The notes: a model not told the origin generated them from the letters alone. Counted from the first letter of the stretch, positions 30,001-42,599 are shown. The stretch is DNA of 64,000 bases from Siphonodentalium dalli (GCA_032622095.1 CP136066.1:8953784-9017783); one strand, 5' to 3'. A program made the numbers and translations.

Positions 30001-33000
30001 TCATACGAACTACGCATCTCCATCATACGAACTACGCATCTCCATCATACGAACTACGCATCTCCATCATACGAACTACGTATCTCCATCATACGAACTA
30101 CGCATCTCCATGATACGAACTACGTATCTCCATCATACGAACTACGCATCTCCATCATACGAACTACGTATCTCCATCATACGAACTACGCATCTCCATG
30201 ATACGAACTACGCATCTCCATCATACGAACTACGCATCTCCATCATACGAACTACGCATCTCCATCACGAACTACGCATCTCCATCATACGAACTACGTA
30301 TCTCCATCATACGAACTACGCATCTCCATGATACGAACTACGCATCTCCATCATACGAACTACGTATCTCCATCATACGAACTACGCATCTCCATGATAC
30401 GAACTACGTATCTCCATGATACGAACTACGCATCTCCATCATACGAACTACGCATCTCCATTATACGAACTACGCATCTCCATCACGAACTACGCAGCTC
30501 CATCATACGAACTACGCATCTCCATCATACGAACTACGCATCTCCATGATACGAACTACGCATCTCCATCACGAACTACGCATCTCCATCATACGAACTA
30601 CGTATCTCCATCATACGAACTACGCATCTCCATGATACGAACTACGCATCTCCATCATACGAACTACGCATCTCCATGATACGAACTACGCATCTCCATC
30701 ACGAACTACGCATCTCCATCATACGAACTACGCATCTCCATGATACGAACTACGCATCTCCATCATACGAACTACGCATCTCCATCACGAACTACGCATC
30801 TCCATCATACGAACTACGCATCTCCATGATACGAACTACGTATCTCCATCATACGAACTACGCATCTCCATCATACGAACTACGTATCTCCATCATACGA
30901 ACTACGCATCTCCATGATACGAACTACGCATCTCCATCATACGAACTACGCATCTCCATCATACGAACTACGCATCTCCATCATACGAACTACGCATCTC
31001 CATCATACGAACTACGCATCTCCATCACGAACTACGTATCTCCATCATACGAACTACGCATCTCCATGATACGAACTACGTATCTCCATCATACGAACTA
31101 CGCATCTCCATCATACGAACTACGTATCTCCATCATACGAACTACGCATCTCCATGATACGAACTACGCATCTCCATCATACGAACTACGCATCTCCATC
31201 ATACGAACTACGCATCTCCATCACGAACTACGCATCTCCATCATACGAACTACGCATCTCCATCATACGAACTACGCATCTCCATCATACGAACTACGCA
31301 TCTCCATCATACGAACTACGCATCTCCATCATACGAACTACGCATCTCCATCATACGAACTACGCATCTCCATCATACGAACTACGCATCTCCATCATAC
31401 GAACTACGCATCTCCATCACGAACTATGCATCTCCATCATACGAACTACGTATCTCCATCATACGAACTACGCATCTCCATGATACGAACTACGCATCTC
31501 CATCATACGAACTACGCATCTCCATCATACGAACTACGCATCTCCATCACGAACTACGCATCTCCATCATACGAACTACGCATCTCCATCATACGAACTA
31601 CGCATCTCCATGATACGAACTACGCATCTCCATCACGAACTACGCATCTCCATCATACGAACTACGTATCTCCATCATACGAACTACGCATCTCCATGAT
31701 ACGAACTACGCATCTCCATCATACGAACTACGCATCTCCATCATACGAACTACGCATCTCCATCATACGAACTACGTATCTCCATCATACGAACTACGCA
31801 TCTCCATCATACGAACTACGCATCTCCATCATACGAACTACGCATCTCCATGATACGAACTACGCATCTCCATCATACGAACTACGCATCTCCATCACGA
31901 ACTATGCATCTCCATCATACGAACTACGCATCTCCATCATACGAACTACGCATCTCCATCATACGAACTACGTATCTCCATCATACGAACAACGCATCTC
32001 CATCATACGAACTACGCATCTCCATCATACGAACTACGCATCTCCATCATACGAACTACGCATCTCCATGATACGAACTACGCATCTCCATCACGAACTA
32101 CGCATCTCCATCATACGAACTACGCATCTCCATCATACGAACTACGCAACTCCATCATACGAACTACGCATCTCCATCACGAACTACGCATCTCCATCAT
32201 ACGAACTACGCATCTCCATCATACGAACTACGCATCTCCATGATACGAACTACGCATCTCCATCTCGAACTACGCATCTCCATCACGAACTACGCATCTC
32301 CATCATACGAACTACGCATCTCCATCATACGAACTACGCATCTCCATGATACGAACTACGCATCTCCATCATACGAACTACGCATCTCCATGATACGAAC
32401 TACGCATCTCCATCACGAACTATGCATCTCCATCATACGAACTACGTATCTCCATCATACGAACTACGCATCTCCATGATACGAACTACGCATCTCCATC
32501 ATACGAACTACGCATCTCCATCATACGAACTACGCATCTCCATCACGAACTACGCATCTCCATCATACGAACTACGCATCTCCATCATACGAACTACGCA
32601 TCTCCATGATACGAACTACGCATCTCCATCACGAACTACGCATCTCCATCATACGAACTACGTATCTCCATCATACGAACTACGCATCTCCATGATACGA
32701 ACTACGCATCTCCATCATACGAACTACGCATCTCCATCATACGAACTACGCATCTCCATCATACGAACTACGTATCTCCATCATACGAACTACGCATCTC
32801 CATCATACGAACTACGCATCTCCATCATACGAACTACGCATCTCCATGATACGAACTACGCATCTCCATCATACGAACTACGCATCTCCATCACGAACTA
32901 TGCATCTCCATCATACGAACTACGCATCTCCATCATACGAACTACGCATCTCCATCATACGAACTACGTATCTCCATCATACGAACAACGCATCTCCATC

Positions 33001-34617
33001 ATACGAACTACGCATCTCCATCATACGAACTACGCATCTCCATCATACGAACTACGCATCTCCATGATACGAACTACGCATCTCCATCACGAACTACGCA
33101 TCTCCATCATACGAACTACGCATCTCCATCATACGAACTACGCAGCTCCATCATACGAACTACGCATCTCCATCATACGAACTACGCATCTCCATCACGA
33201 ACTACGCATCTCCATCATACGAACTACGCATCTCCATCACGAACTACGCATCTCCATCACGAACTACGCATCTCCATCACGAACTACGCATCTCCATGAT
33301 ACGAACTACGCATCTCCATTATACGAACTACGCATCTCCATCATACGAACTACGCATCTCCATCATACGAACTACGCATCTCCATCATACGAACTACGCA
33401 TCTCCATCATACGAACTACGCATCTCCATCAAGAACTACGCATCTCCATTATACGAACTACGCATCTCCATGATACGAACTACGCATCTCCATCATACGA
33501 ACTACGCATCTCCATCATACGAACTACGCATCTCCATTATACGAACTACGCATCTCCATCACGAACTACGCATCTCCATCATACGAACTACGCATCTCCA
33601 TCATACGAACTACGCAGCTCCATCATACGAACTACGCAGCTCCATCATACGAACTACGCATCTCCATCAAGAACTATGCATCTCCATCATACGAACTACG
33701 CATCTCCATCATACGAACTACGAATATCCATTATACAAACTACGCATCTCCATCATACGAACTACGCATCTCCATCATACGAACTACGCATCTCCATCAT
33801 ACGAACTACGCATCTCCATCACGAACTACGCATCTCCATCATACGAACTACGCATCTCCATCATACGAACTACGCATCTCCATCATACGAACTACGCATC
33901 TCCATCATACGAACTAGGCATCTCCATGATACGAACTACGCATCTCCATCATACGAACTACGCATCTCCATCATACGAACTACGTATCTCCATCATACGA
34001 ACTACGCATCTCCATCACGAACTACGCATCTCCATCATACGAACTACGCATCTCCATCACGAACTACGCATCTCCATCATACGAACTACGCATCTCCATC
34101 ATACGAACTACGCATCTCCATCATACGAACTACGCATCTCCATCACGAACTACGCATCTCCATCATACGAACTACGCATCTCCATCATACGAACTACGCA
34201 TCTCCATCATACGAACTACGCATCTCCATCATACGAACTACGCATCTCCATCATACGAACTACGCATCTCCATTATACGAACTACGCATCTCCATCATAC
34301 GAACTACGCATCTCCATCATACGAACTACGCATCTCCATCATACGAACTACGCATCTCCATCATACGAACTACGCATCTCCATCATACGAACTACGCATC
34401 TCCATCATACGAAGTACGCATCTCCATCATACGAACTACGCATCTCCATCATACGAACTACGCATCTCCATCATACGAACTACGCATCTCCACCATACGA
34501 ACTACGCAGCTCCATCATACGAACTACGCATCTCCATCATACGAACTACGCAGCTCCATCATACGAACTACGCATTTCCACCATACAAACTACGCATCTC
34601 CATCATACGAACTACGC
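24096..34617 (+). repeat. 22/20-bp satellite array, block C
   Basis: About 10.5 kb. The first 2-3 kb repeats block B unit for unit. From about 28.6 kb onward a different local pattern dominates, rich in the TGATACG variant; it recurs in near-identical stretches around 31.4-32.1 and 32.4-33.1 kb. The last 20-bp unit lies near 34,144. The remaining 470 bp are 22-bp units only, like the left inverted block and the start of block A. It ends with CGCTCAATTG, the same junction as at 1,885-1,893. Confidence 0.97.
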
Positions 34618-36517
34618 TCAATTGTAAATATTTACTACTCGATTCGGGACGCATCTATCGGCGAAAAACTAGTGAAACCCATTTTGCCATCGACAGTTGT
34701 TGCATTTAATTTATATATAAGAATGACGGTGTGTGTTGTCAATTTGGATATAATATTTGTAAAAATAACTTCCTCAAACAATATTGTTCTCCGTTTCTAT
34801 TCGATCACCCTACTAGAGTGTTTCACATCACTTTAAAACGAGAACGGCGGGCCGCATGTTACGCCACACCACAAAATGGCTAAATACGCGGCCAAAAGCA
34901 TGCCGGATGTTGTGTATGGTTATATGTTGTGAACGTACGCGTGTATAATATAAACGGGCTACCAACATCTGACCCCATATATATATTTTTTTTTAATAGA
35001 TTGATTAATTGATTTATGGCACAAGTCACATAACAGTGAAAAAAGCAAAATGTATATACACGATTTACACAACTTTGGATATCACATTCATCATTGTTCA
35101 TTTCATATACACATGCATGTTTATATTATACAGCAGTAATTAAATTAGATTACACAATAATAGGCGATAAACTTAACAAGTATGATAATTACATGTGTTC
35201 ACTCATAGCAATAAATGATATCGCTCATATAGAATAAGACACCTTCTTAAAGACACATATATGCTCTCCAAATTTGATGAACAATAAACATATGTATTTT
35301 GAAGAGATAGGAGACCATGGAATTTCTCTCTCGTATGGTTCTTCCAACAGTATTCAGGGATATCTTGTTTTCTGATTTCACCCAAATGACTGCATATAAT
35401 GACTAAATGGTATTCGTCTCCTAACTATTTCCACATATGGTGCATATCCTATTGTCATTATCATTCGGAGATTTCTTCCATCTTGCGCTTTCTATAGCAG
35501 TTTATTGTTTGAAGTTCTGAGCTTCAGGAGGTATATCGATATATTAGACGGCAAAATTAATTTTAGTAACCGTAATCAGTTTTAATAAAACTATAAAATT
35601 GGGCCCTCGATGAAGCAGATGTGTTTATGTCAACGAGTAGTGCGTCCCAATGACGTTGCTTGAGAAAAGTTTTTGCATTTTTCAGTTCAATAGCGGCCAG
35701 GCCCGTCTCGGTAATCCACTTTTATTGCAATTAAAAATCATAAAGAGCATTTTTGACAAAAGATAATCATTTGGAGTTATTTTTGTCTGCTGTCTTTGAG
35801 TTCATCTCATCTCTTGAGCCTGATAAATTAAGATATAAGCATTCTTAGCTAACACAGAGCCGTCACTCGATACGAGATTTGACCAATATGTCAGAGCTCG
35901 GCATGTTATTTCTATAGAGACGGGGTGTCGTGCGAATTCTGCATAAGCTATGTAATTGGGGGTACTCATTTTGATGGACGCAACCATCTTACAACATTTT
36001 AGATGTAGTGTGTCTACACTTTGAATACGTTCCAAGCACCAGATCTCGCTTCCATACAGTACAATAGGTGAACTCATCTTATCGAATAAATCAAGCATTA
36101 TATCAATGGGTAGGTAGGTTAAGTTTTCGGACCTTATTAAGCAGTCCGTACATCGCTCTCGTTGCAGAATTAACTATTTTCTTTATGTTCTGGCAGAAGC
36201 GACCATTATAAAATAATTTAACCCCTAAATAATTCTTTAACTATTTCTAGGCTACAGCCTCTATACATGAATGTAGGAAGATTTGTCGACCATTTCTTCG
36301 TGAAAATCATTAATTGTGTCTTGTATTGACTTGAAGTTTCCAGGCTTCTGCATAATCGGCAAAGGCGAGGAGAGCCCTATGCATATTATCTTCGTCGTCA
36401 GAAAATAGAACTCTATCGTCGGCATATAAAATACATAATAATTTAATAAAGCAGCCAACATGATTCATCTAGGAATTTCAGAGGGTCTATGGCACAATCA
36501 AACAAGAAACTTTGTAA
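34618..36517 (-). repeat. Outer inverted-repeat arm, right
   Basis: Reverse complement of 1-1,892, covering the array junction, about 600 bp without recognised genes, and the LINE 3' portion. Scattered substitutions separate the two arms (for example near 493 versus 36,020). The match reaches the left window edge, so the true arm end is not visible. Confidence 0.9.
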
Positions 36518-37020
36518 ATCATTTACATAGAGAGAAAATAAGAAAGGTGACATTATATCACCTTGGAATAGGCCAATTTTACTTAGAAAAAAACGTCAGA
36601 CATAGAGTTGTTGTCTCTGACACAAATGTTAATTTTGCCATACATATCCTTTATAATATTTAGGACTTTACCATTAATATCATAGTTCATCTTTTTTAGC
36701 CGCAATGCGTCCCTCCAAATCGTATCAAATGCTTTTCGACAGTCTATAAAGATACAATAAATTTCTTGCCACTTTCCAGCATATTTTAGTAATTCTTTAT
36801 TTGATTTAGATTTATCACGGTTTTGATATGTTAAACTTCTTCCTAGCCTGTTTACAATCCTGGTCAAACCAGGGTTTATTTTTATCTGGGGCAATATTAT
36901 TACGTTGTCGCCCAGGAACGAAAGTTCCAAATGTTTTGCCCGCAGCATCGGTCATAATTTTAGTAAAGCCCGCACATATATCATCTAGTTCTGAGGGTAA
37001 AATGGTCTTGTTATTTAAAA
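35203..37020 (-). pseudogene. Non-LTR retrotransposon reverse transcriptase (right copy)
   Basis: Same LINE as at 1-1,290, here on the minus strand and with more 5' sequence. Reading right to left: a DKNKPWFDQDCK-type segment before RT (near 36,860-36,900), then a jump that drops the first RT blocks, motif A (IFIDCRKAFDTIW, about 36,720-36,760), the GLFQGDIMSPFLFSLY block (36,514-36,570, just outside the shared arm) and YADD (about 36,417-36,428). The C-terminal parts at 35,802-36,098 (LYGSEIWCLERIQS) and 35,203-35,385 (EIRKQDIPEYCW) follow. Stops, frame changes and an internal deletion make it inactive. Confidence 0.85.
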
Positions 37021-37059
37021 ATTAAATTTTGCTTCGGACCATATCAAGTTCATGTATAT

Positions 37060-38049
37060 ATATATACTAGCTGGTGGACCCGACTTCGTCCGGGTTGTTT
37101 CGCCTCTGCTTTTCTTTGCATTGCGCGATTTGACTTTGAATTGTCCATTATGAAGGTCAAGGTCAGGCGGGGTCACGATTTGACCTTGAATTGACCCGAT
37201 TTGAAGGTCAAGTTCACGTCGCACGGGCAAACGAATAGGCTTACGACACTCCCAATACGAAAGTATCCCCAGACAATAATTGTCATCGAAATCCCGTGAT
37301 ACTCGGGCGTTCGACCTTGAAATGACCTGATTTCAATGTCACGTCGCACAGGCAAATTAACAGGCCCATGCCACTCCACGGCCGAAAGTGCTCCCACATA
37401 CCAAGTTTCATCGAAATCGGTTCGGTCGTTTTCGAGTCCATCGCGAACAGACAGACAGACATACACACACACACACACACACAGATCTTCCAAAATATAT
37501 AATAGAAGACTAGCAGGTGGACCCGACTTCGTCCGGGCTGTTTCCCCTCTGCTTTTCGGCGAATTGCGCGATTTGACCTTGCATTGTCCATTTTGAATGT
37601 CAAGGTCAGGTGGGGTCACGATTTGACCAGTCCAAAACAAAAGTACCCGACAAAAGTACTCGTCGAAATCCATCCGGTTTTACCCGATTTGACCTCGAAT
37701 TGATCATATTGGAGGTCAAGGTCAGGTCGGGGTCACGATTTGGACACTCTGTGGACAAAAGTATCCCTATGTATCAAATTTCGCGAAATCCCATAAAAAT
37801 TCTCATTTTGACCTTGAATTGACCCGATTTCAAGGTCAAGGTCACGTCGCACGGGCAAACGGATAGGCTTACGACACTCTCCATACGAAAGTATCCCTAG
37901 ACACTAATTTTCATCGAAATCCCGTGATAGTCGGGCGTTCGACCTTGAAATGACCCGATTTCAAGGTCAAGGTCACGTCGCACGGGCAAATTAATAGGCC
38001 CATGCCACTCCCCGGCCGAAAGTACCCCCACATACCAAGTTTCATCGGA
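37060..38049. repeat. CA-tailed interspersed repeat, two modules head to tail
   Basis: Two modules start with CTAGCNGGTGGACCCGACTT (near 37,068 and 37,510). They continue with several copies of a GACCTTGAATTGACCCGATT-type segment and a TCATCGAAATC segment. Module 1 closes with a GACAGACAGACA/(CA)n tail at 37,450-37,482 and CAAAATATATAATAG. Module 2 stops mid-segment at about 38,049, where a piggyBac fragment begins. Related modules occur at 40,826, 41,380 and 42,260. CA-tailed repeats beginning this way resemble non-autonomous Helitron-like or SINE-like families, but I cannot classify this one. No coding function. Confidence 0.65.
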
Positions 38050-38095
38050 AGTCACAACAACAACGACACGGTGACGCACCTCAACAATCAACAAC

Positions 38096-38347
38096 ACCTG
38101 CTGATACCTGGACAGAAAATGTTGTTCGTCGTCAATTCCAGGATTTGACAGGAATAATACCGGTCCTCAGCTTTCTTTGGATGAGAATTCAACAGAAATT
38201 GAGTTCTTGGAACTTTTTCTGACTGATGTCAGTGATGAAGTTTTAGACTTGATTGTTTACCAAACAAATTTGTTTTCATCACAAGTTGCGGAGGACACAC
38301 CTATATCCAGGAAATGGACATTTATGGATAAACTCATCTGCAATTAG
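38096..38347 (+). pseudogene. piggyBac-type transposase fragment
   Basis: A short remnant of the start of a piggyBac DDE transposase core. The reading TPADTWTENVVRRQFQDLTG ends near 38,160. After a one-base frame change, 38,162-38,347 reads GPQLSLDENSTEIEFLELFL and on through VYQTNLFSSQV to a TAG at 38,345-38,347. The GP...FFxLFl...iVxeTN spacing is characteristic of the DDE_Tnp_1_7 family N-terminal end. The catalytic aspartates lie downstream in complete proteins and are absent here. It is bounded on the left by the truncated CA-tailed repeat. Confidence 0.65.
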
Positions 38348-39039
38348 TACAGTTTCTCACAAATTGGGACATTATTAGTATGTGAAAGACATTACATCTA
38401 TAAATGTATATGAAAACATGTTATTTTGAGACATTCAATATAAATTTTATGTTATGAAATAATATTTGCAACTTGCATTGCTTTTAGTTACCTGTGAACA
38501 GGTAACTATCAGCTGATTGGCAGATGAAGCCCTGGGTCAACGGTTGACACTCCCATCCAGATATGTTGGCCCACACAACACAATGTTTTTCGTCGCGAAT
38601 AATTAGCTCGAAAATGCGCAATACAATTGGGATTTTATTCGAAGTAATGACCATCGAGCAACACAAAACCACCAAATCTACTAACGGCTTATAATCTACT
38701 TTTAATCGCGTTCACAAATACATTGATTATTTTATCTTGCAAAATGTATCCTACACATTGCACATCAAATTTATGGCAGAATGAAATGTCCGAATCACAG
38801 ACCGATGCTGGTATTTAGGCAAAAGAAATTAAATCGGCAGAAGTTTCTATCCAGATGTTCAAATTAGATTAACAGAGTTATTGACTAAAATTATAAAAGC
38901 CGTTGTGAGCAGTTGTAATTTTGGCGGTTTTGTGTTACCCAATGATCATTGCTTCGAATAAAATACAAAATTGCAATGAATGAATATTGTAATAAATTGG
39001 CAGTCAAGAGGATGTATACTGTAATAGACAAACCCCATA
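38348..39039. other. Intergenic, one short hairpin
   Basis: AT-rich sequence with no recognised gene. A hairpin with 10-bp arms and a 2-base loop lies at 38,486-38,507 (AGTTACCTGT / ACAGGTAACT). Confidence 0.5.
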
Positions 39040-39415
39040 AATACAGATGGAATCGGATTAAGTGGGCGGTCTGTTTAAACGCGAATATTAGCGCGCTTAT
39101 TAAAAATATATGCACGCAGTTAGCGAGCACAACACACATGTCCCACAGGCTATTTCTTGATGAGCGTTCACAAATAATAATTTTTCTTGGAATTTCATGT
39201 TCGTTGTTAAATTCTGACTAACTTGAACAGTGAAAATTTTGGCTGACATAATTCCATGATGAACCTTTTTCCATAACAATAGTTCACATGGTGCATTCAG
39301 TGTGCATATATTTTTGGATAATCGCGCTTATGCGTGGCAATGTTCTCGCTACGGGGTGCGCTAAAACCGAGCTTAAATGCCCACTTAATCTGATTCCAAC
39401 TGTAACAGGGCCGGG
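39040..39415. mobile_element. Diverged foldback sequence
   Basis: The segment GGAATCGGATTAAGTGGGC (39,049-39,067) returns in inverted form near 39,378-39,398. Matching, more diverged parts lie inward (GCGCGCTTATT, AAAATATATGCAC). This gives a palindromic element of about 375 bp without coding capacity. It looks like an old MITE or foldback. Confidence 0.5.
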
Positions 39416-39476
39416 AACCTTGAGCCTCTAAACCAAAGCGCTTTGTGTTTAAAATTGGTTTAAAATATAAATAAAT

Positions 39477-39703
39477 GACTGTCTGATAGGACAAACTAGT
39501 GCATGAGGTGTAGAAAATCACAGTGCACATATACAAATCAATTTTTTATGGAAACTATTATTTGGAAAGTTAGACGAAATATATATAAATTTCTTATTTT
39601 TCATCTAATTTTCTACATGAAGGTTAGTTTTTGCCAAACATTGATTTGCACATGTACACTGATTTTCTACAGCTGATGGACTAGTTTGTCCACTCAGACA
39701 GTC
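39477..39703. mobile_element. Foldback MITE-like element with ~64-bp inverted repeats
   Basis: Left arm about 39,478-39,542 and right arm about 39,639-39,702 are inverted copies (GACTGTCTGA, GGACAAACTAGT, TGTAGAAAATCA and CAAATCAA blocks conserved). About 96 bp lies between them and has no coding content. This is typical of a non-autonomous DNA transposon; the superfamily was not determined. Confidence 0.7.
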
Positions 39704-39750
39704 TTTTATGTCTGTCTTCAATCCAATTTTAAACACATATTATAAGTTAT

Positions 39751-39888
39751 TGTGTGTGGATTGACGGTATTAAACATGGTCTGATGTTCACTGCTTGGAA
39801 TTTATGTTCAACTGAGACGCAAACATCGAGGTTGAACATACGTTGTATGCTGTAAACGTCAGACCATGTTATCGTCAATGAACCACAC
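39751..39888. mobile_element. Second small inverted-repeat element
   Basis: GTGTGGATTGACGGTA...AACATGGTCTGA at the left pairs with the inverted form at 39,850-39,888 (TCAGACCATGTTATCGTCAA...CCACAC). It directly follows the previous hairpin. Confidence 0.6.
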
Positions 39889-39892
39889 TAAC

Positions 39893-40113
39893 ATATATGT
39901 TCCGTCGGAATCTTTGTTTTCTGCCTTTTTAGTGTTAACAGAATGATAACTGTTAAAATGCAGAAACATTTACCCCGACAGTCTTTTTCTGCATGACGTA
40001 ATCTGTAAACATAAGGCCCTTGGTTTCGCATGTCAAGAGGGGAACATAACAAATATTGAGGGGTTCTTTGACCGGTCAGAACCCTAGAATCTTGCTGGTG
40101 ACGGAACATATAT
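39893..40113. mobile_element. Third small inverted-repeat element
   Basis: The 15-bp terminal segment CATATATGTTCCGTC at about 39,893 is repeated inverted at about 40,099-40,113. The interior has no recognisable gene. Confidence 0.5.
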
Positions 40114-40317
40114 GGATGTTCAGTTAATAAGTTATCAGATCTGAACATCACTACTACTGAATGAATGGGAATCCATTAATACATCTCAGGAAAGTTATTT
40201 CTTGCTGCCGTATGCTCATTATGAAAATACCCCTTCAAATGAACAATGGATCAGTCTAATTTATTATTTTAGCTCTGAGTAAGAGACTTCATTCAAATAT
40301 GATTTTTTTTAACTTCA

Positions 40318-40830
40318 CAATGCATGAACTTTATCAACCCCTCATATTATCCTCAATGTTTGTAACCCCAGTATACATGGACACAACCCTTTATGACCTC
40401 ATAATGAATATATAGTTTAACTTCACAATGCATGGACTTGTCAACCCTCAATGTTTATAACCCCAGTATACATGGACATAACCCTTTACTAACCCCATTA
40501 TGCATGGACAAAATTATTGACACAATGCATGTTCTCCTCAATGTTTGTAAAACCAGTATACATGGACAAAATCCTTTATGACCTCATAATGAATATATGG
40601 TTTAACTTCACAATGCATGGACTTTATCAACCCCTCAATATTTATAACACCAGTATACATGGACAAAACCCTTTACTATCCCCATTATGCATGGACAAAA
40701 TTATTGACACAACGTATCTGTCAACTGTACAGCTAATGCCAACCCCACACGGGGGGCACTGACAGATTTACTAACCCCATTATTCATGGACAAAATTATT
40801 GACACAACGTATCTGTCAACTGTAGGTCCG
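40318..40830. repeat. Local repeat of ~184 bp with ATGCATGGACAAA motif
   Basis: Segments such as CATAATGAATATAT(A/G)GTTT (near 40,400 and 40,584), CAGTATACATGGACA and ATGCATGGACAAAATTATTG occur repeatedly with an irregular period near 184 bp. The left boundary of the 6.68-kb tandem duplication lies inside it, at about 40,649. It has no coding capacity. Confidence 0.65.
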
Positions 40831-42540
40831 TCCATCGCGAACAGACAGGCAGACACACACACACACACACACAGACAGACATATTTCCCAAAATATATAA
40901 TAGACTAGCAGGTTAGCCCGCCACTGGAGGCGTTTGTCCGAAACATGACATTTTTTTGGCTTTTCAATGAGTTAATTGTGCCTTTTTTAATCAAGAGAAA
41001 TTATGGTACCCGTCCCAAAAAGAAGTATGCCAACAATGTCGTTGTTGTTGGCATTCACGGCTTGGGGGGCCATCGGAATATTCTCACATTGCCGTAAAGA
41101 GAAAATAGCATATGTCGTTGTTGTTGGTATTCACGGCTTGGGGTCACCCGAAAGCATTGTGTGTATTTAGTGCTTGTGGCCACCCGAAGATTCGTGGAAG
41201 TCCCGTCATGTAGATCCCGTCATACAGATAAAAAAAAATGTAGAGTTACGCCTCTTGGGTCGGTCGTGAATCGGTAGCGAAAACCCAGACGTAAGAATCA
41301 CATTACGCACATACGCTCTTTATCAATTACATGTACACTGCGGATAGGAACGCTCTTTAACTATCAACGCTATTAACCCCCGCAGTGCCGTTTGCGGTGA
41401 TTTTGATGATTGGGAGTGGAGACTGACTGCTCAGAGCTTGTCCAAAATGCGACGTCGACCATTCCCGTGGGAGTTTACCCTTAGATAGGAAGTTTGGTCT
41501 CAATCGGTGCAGGCGTTTTCGATTCTATAAAGTATAAACACACATACACACATATATACATATATATTTATATACGAATTCTCAAAATATATAGTAGACA
41601 AGCAGGTTAGCCCGCCACTGGCGGCGTTCGTCAGAAACATGACAATTTTTAACTTTTTTAATTAATATTTTTAATTAATTTTTTAATTTAATTTTTTGTT
41701 TTTCAATGAGTTAATATTAATTTTTTGTTTATAACATGAGTTAATTTTGCATTTTTCCCGATTTTGACCTTGAATTGATCATTTTCAAGGTCAATGTCAG
41801 CTCGGGGTCACAATTTAACCCGTCCATGACACTTCCCGTAGGTAGCAACATATATATCATTTGTGGGTACCCGTTTTAAGGTGAAAAGACATAAGAATCA
41901 CACAACACGCAGTACCCGTCCCTAAAAGAGGTATGATTTAAGGTACATCGGGCGGAAAAACTGACCCGATGAAAATTTCCCCCGTTCCTAGGAACGACAG
42001 ACATAAGAATCACACAACACGCATTTTTTTTCACACAACACGCAGTACCCGTCCCTAAAAGAGGTATGATTGAAAAATTTCCGCATTCCTAGGAACGACA
42101 GACATAAGAATCACACAACACGTTAATTCTGCCTTTTTAATCAAGATAAATGCATTTTGCGTACGTAGTTTCGTAGGCACTTGCGAGCGTATAGCAACGC
42201 CGATGACAATAAAGAGCGTTAGTCGGTTAAAAACTCAAAATATGGTCAATATAAAGATCGTGCCTGCCTTAACCCCCGCAGTGCCGCTTGCGGTGATTTT
42301 GATGATTGGGAGTGGAGAATGAGTGCTCAGAGCTTGTCCAAAACGCGACGACGGCCATTCCCGTGGTTTTTTTACACTTATATGGGAAGTTTGAGCTCGA
42401 TCTGACCAGCCGTTTTCGATTATATAAAGTACACACACACACACATATATATTTATATACGGAAGTCTCAAAATATAAAGGAGATAATCTACCTAGTGAA
42501 TACATAACACCCGGGCTGGTGAATATGATCACCGCCACTG
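40826..42540. repeat. CA-tailed repeat modules, copy-1 side
   Basis: Three further modules of the family seen at 37,060. CA or CA/TA tails lie at 40,855-40,873, 41,528-41,570 and 42,431-42,455. After the first two tails comes a start of the type CAGGTTAGCCCGCCACTGG. A segment AACCCCCGCAGTGCCGNTTG followed by GATTTTGATGATTGGGAGTG precedes the second and third tails. The short segment GACATAAGAATCACACAACA is repeated three times between 41,889 and 42,120. The same set recurs at 47,510-49,226. Short ORFs here are shadows of repeats. Confidence 0.65.
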
Positions 42541-42599
42541 TAATTACAGTTTAAAGTCACCGCGCCAAATTAAAATCTTCCAAACGCCGAGTGATTTAA

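Noticed and set aside
1893-34617. CRISPR array
   Set aside because: There are no spacers between direct repeats; units are contiguous 22/20-mers, and the surroundings are eukaryotic transposons.
37173-37673. ORFs with VCVCVCVYVCLSV-like stretches (also near 42,235-42,554, 47,383-47,577 and 48,921-49,240)
   Set aside because: They are translations of CA/TG microsatellite tails in interspersed repeats.
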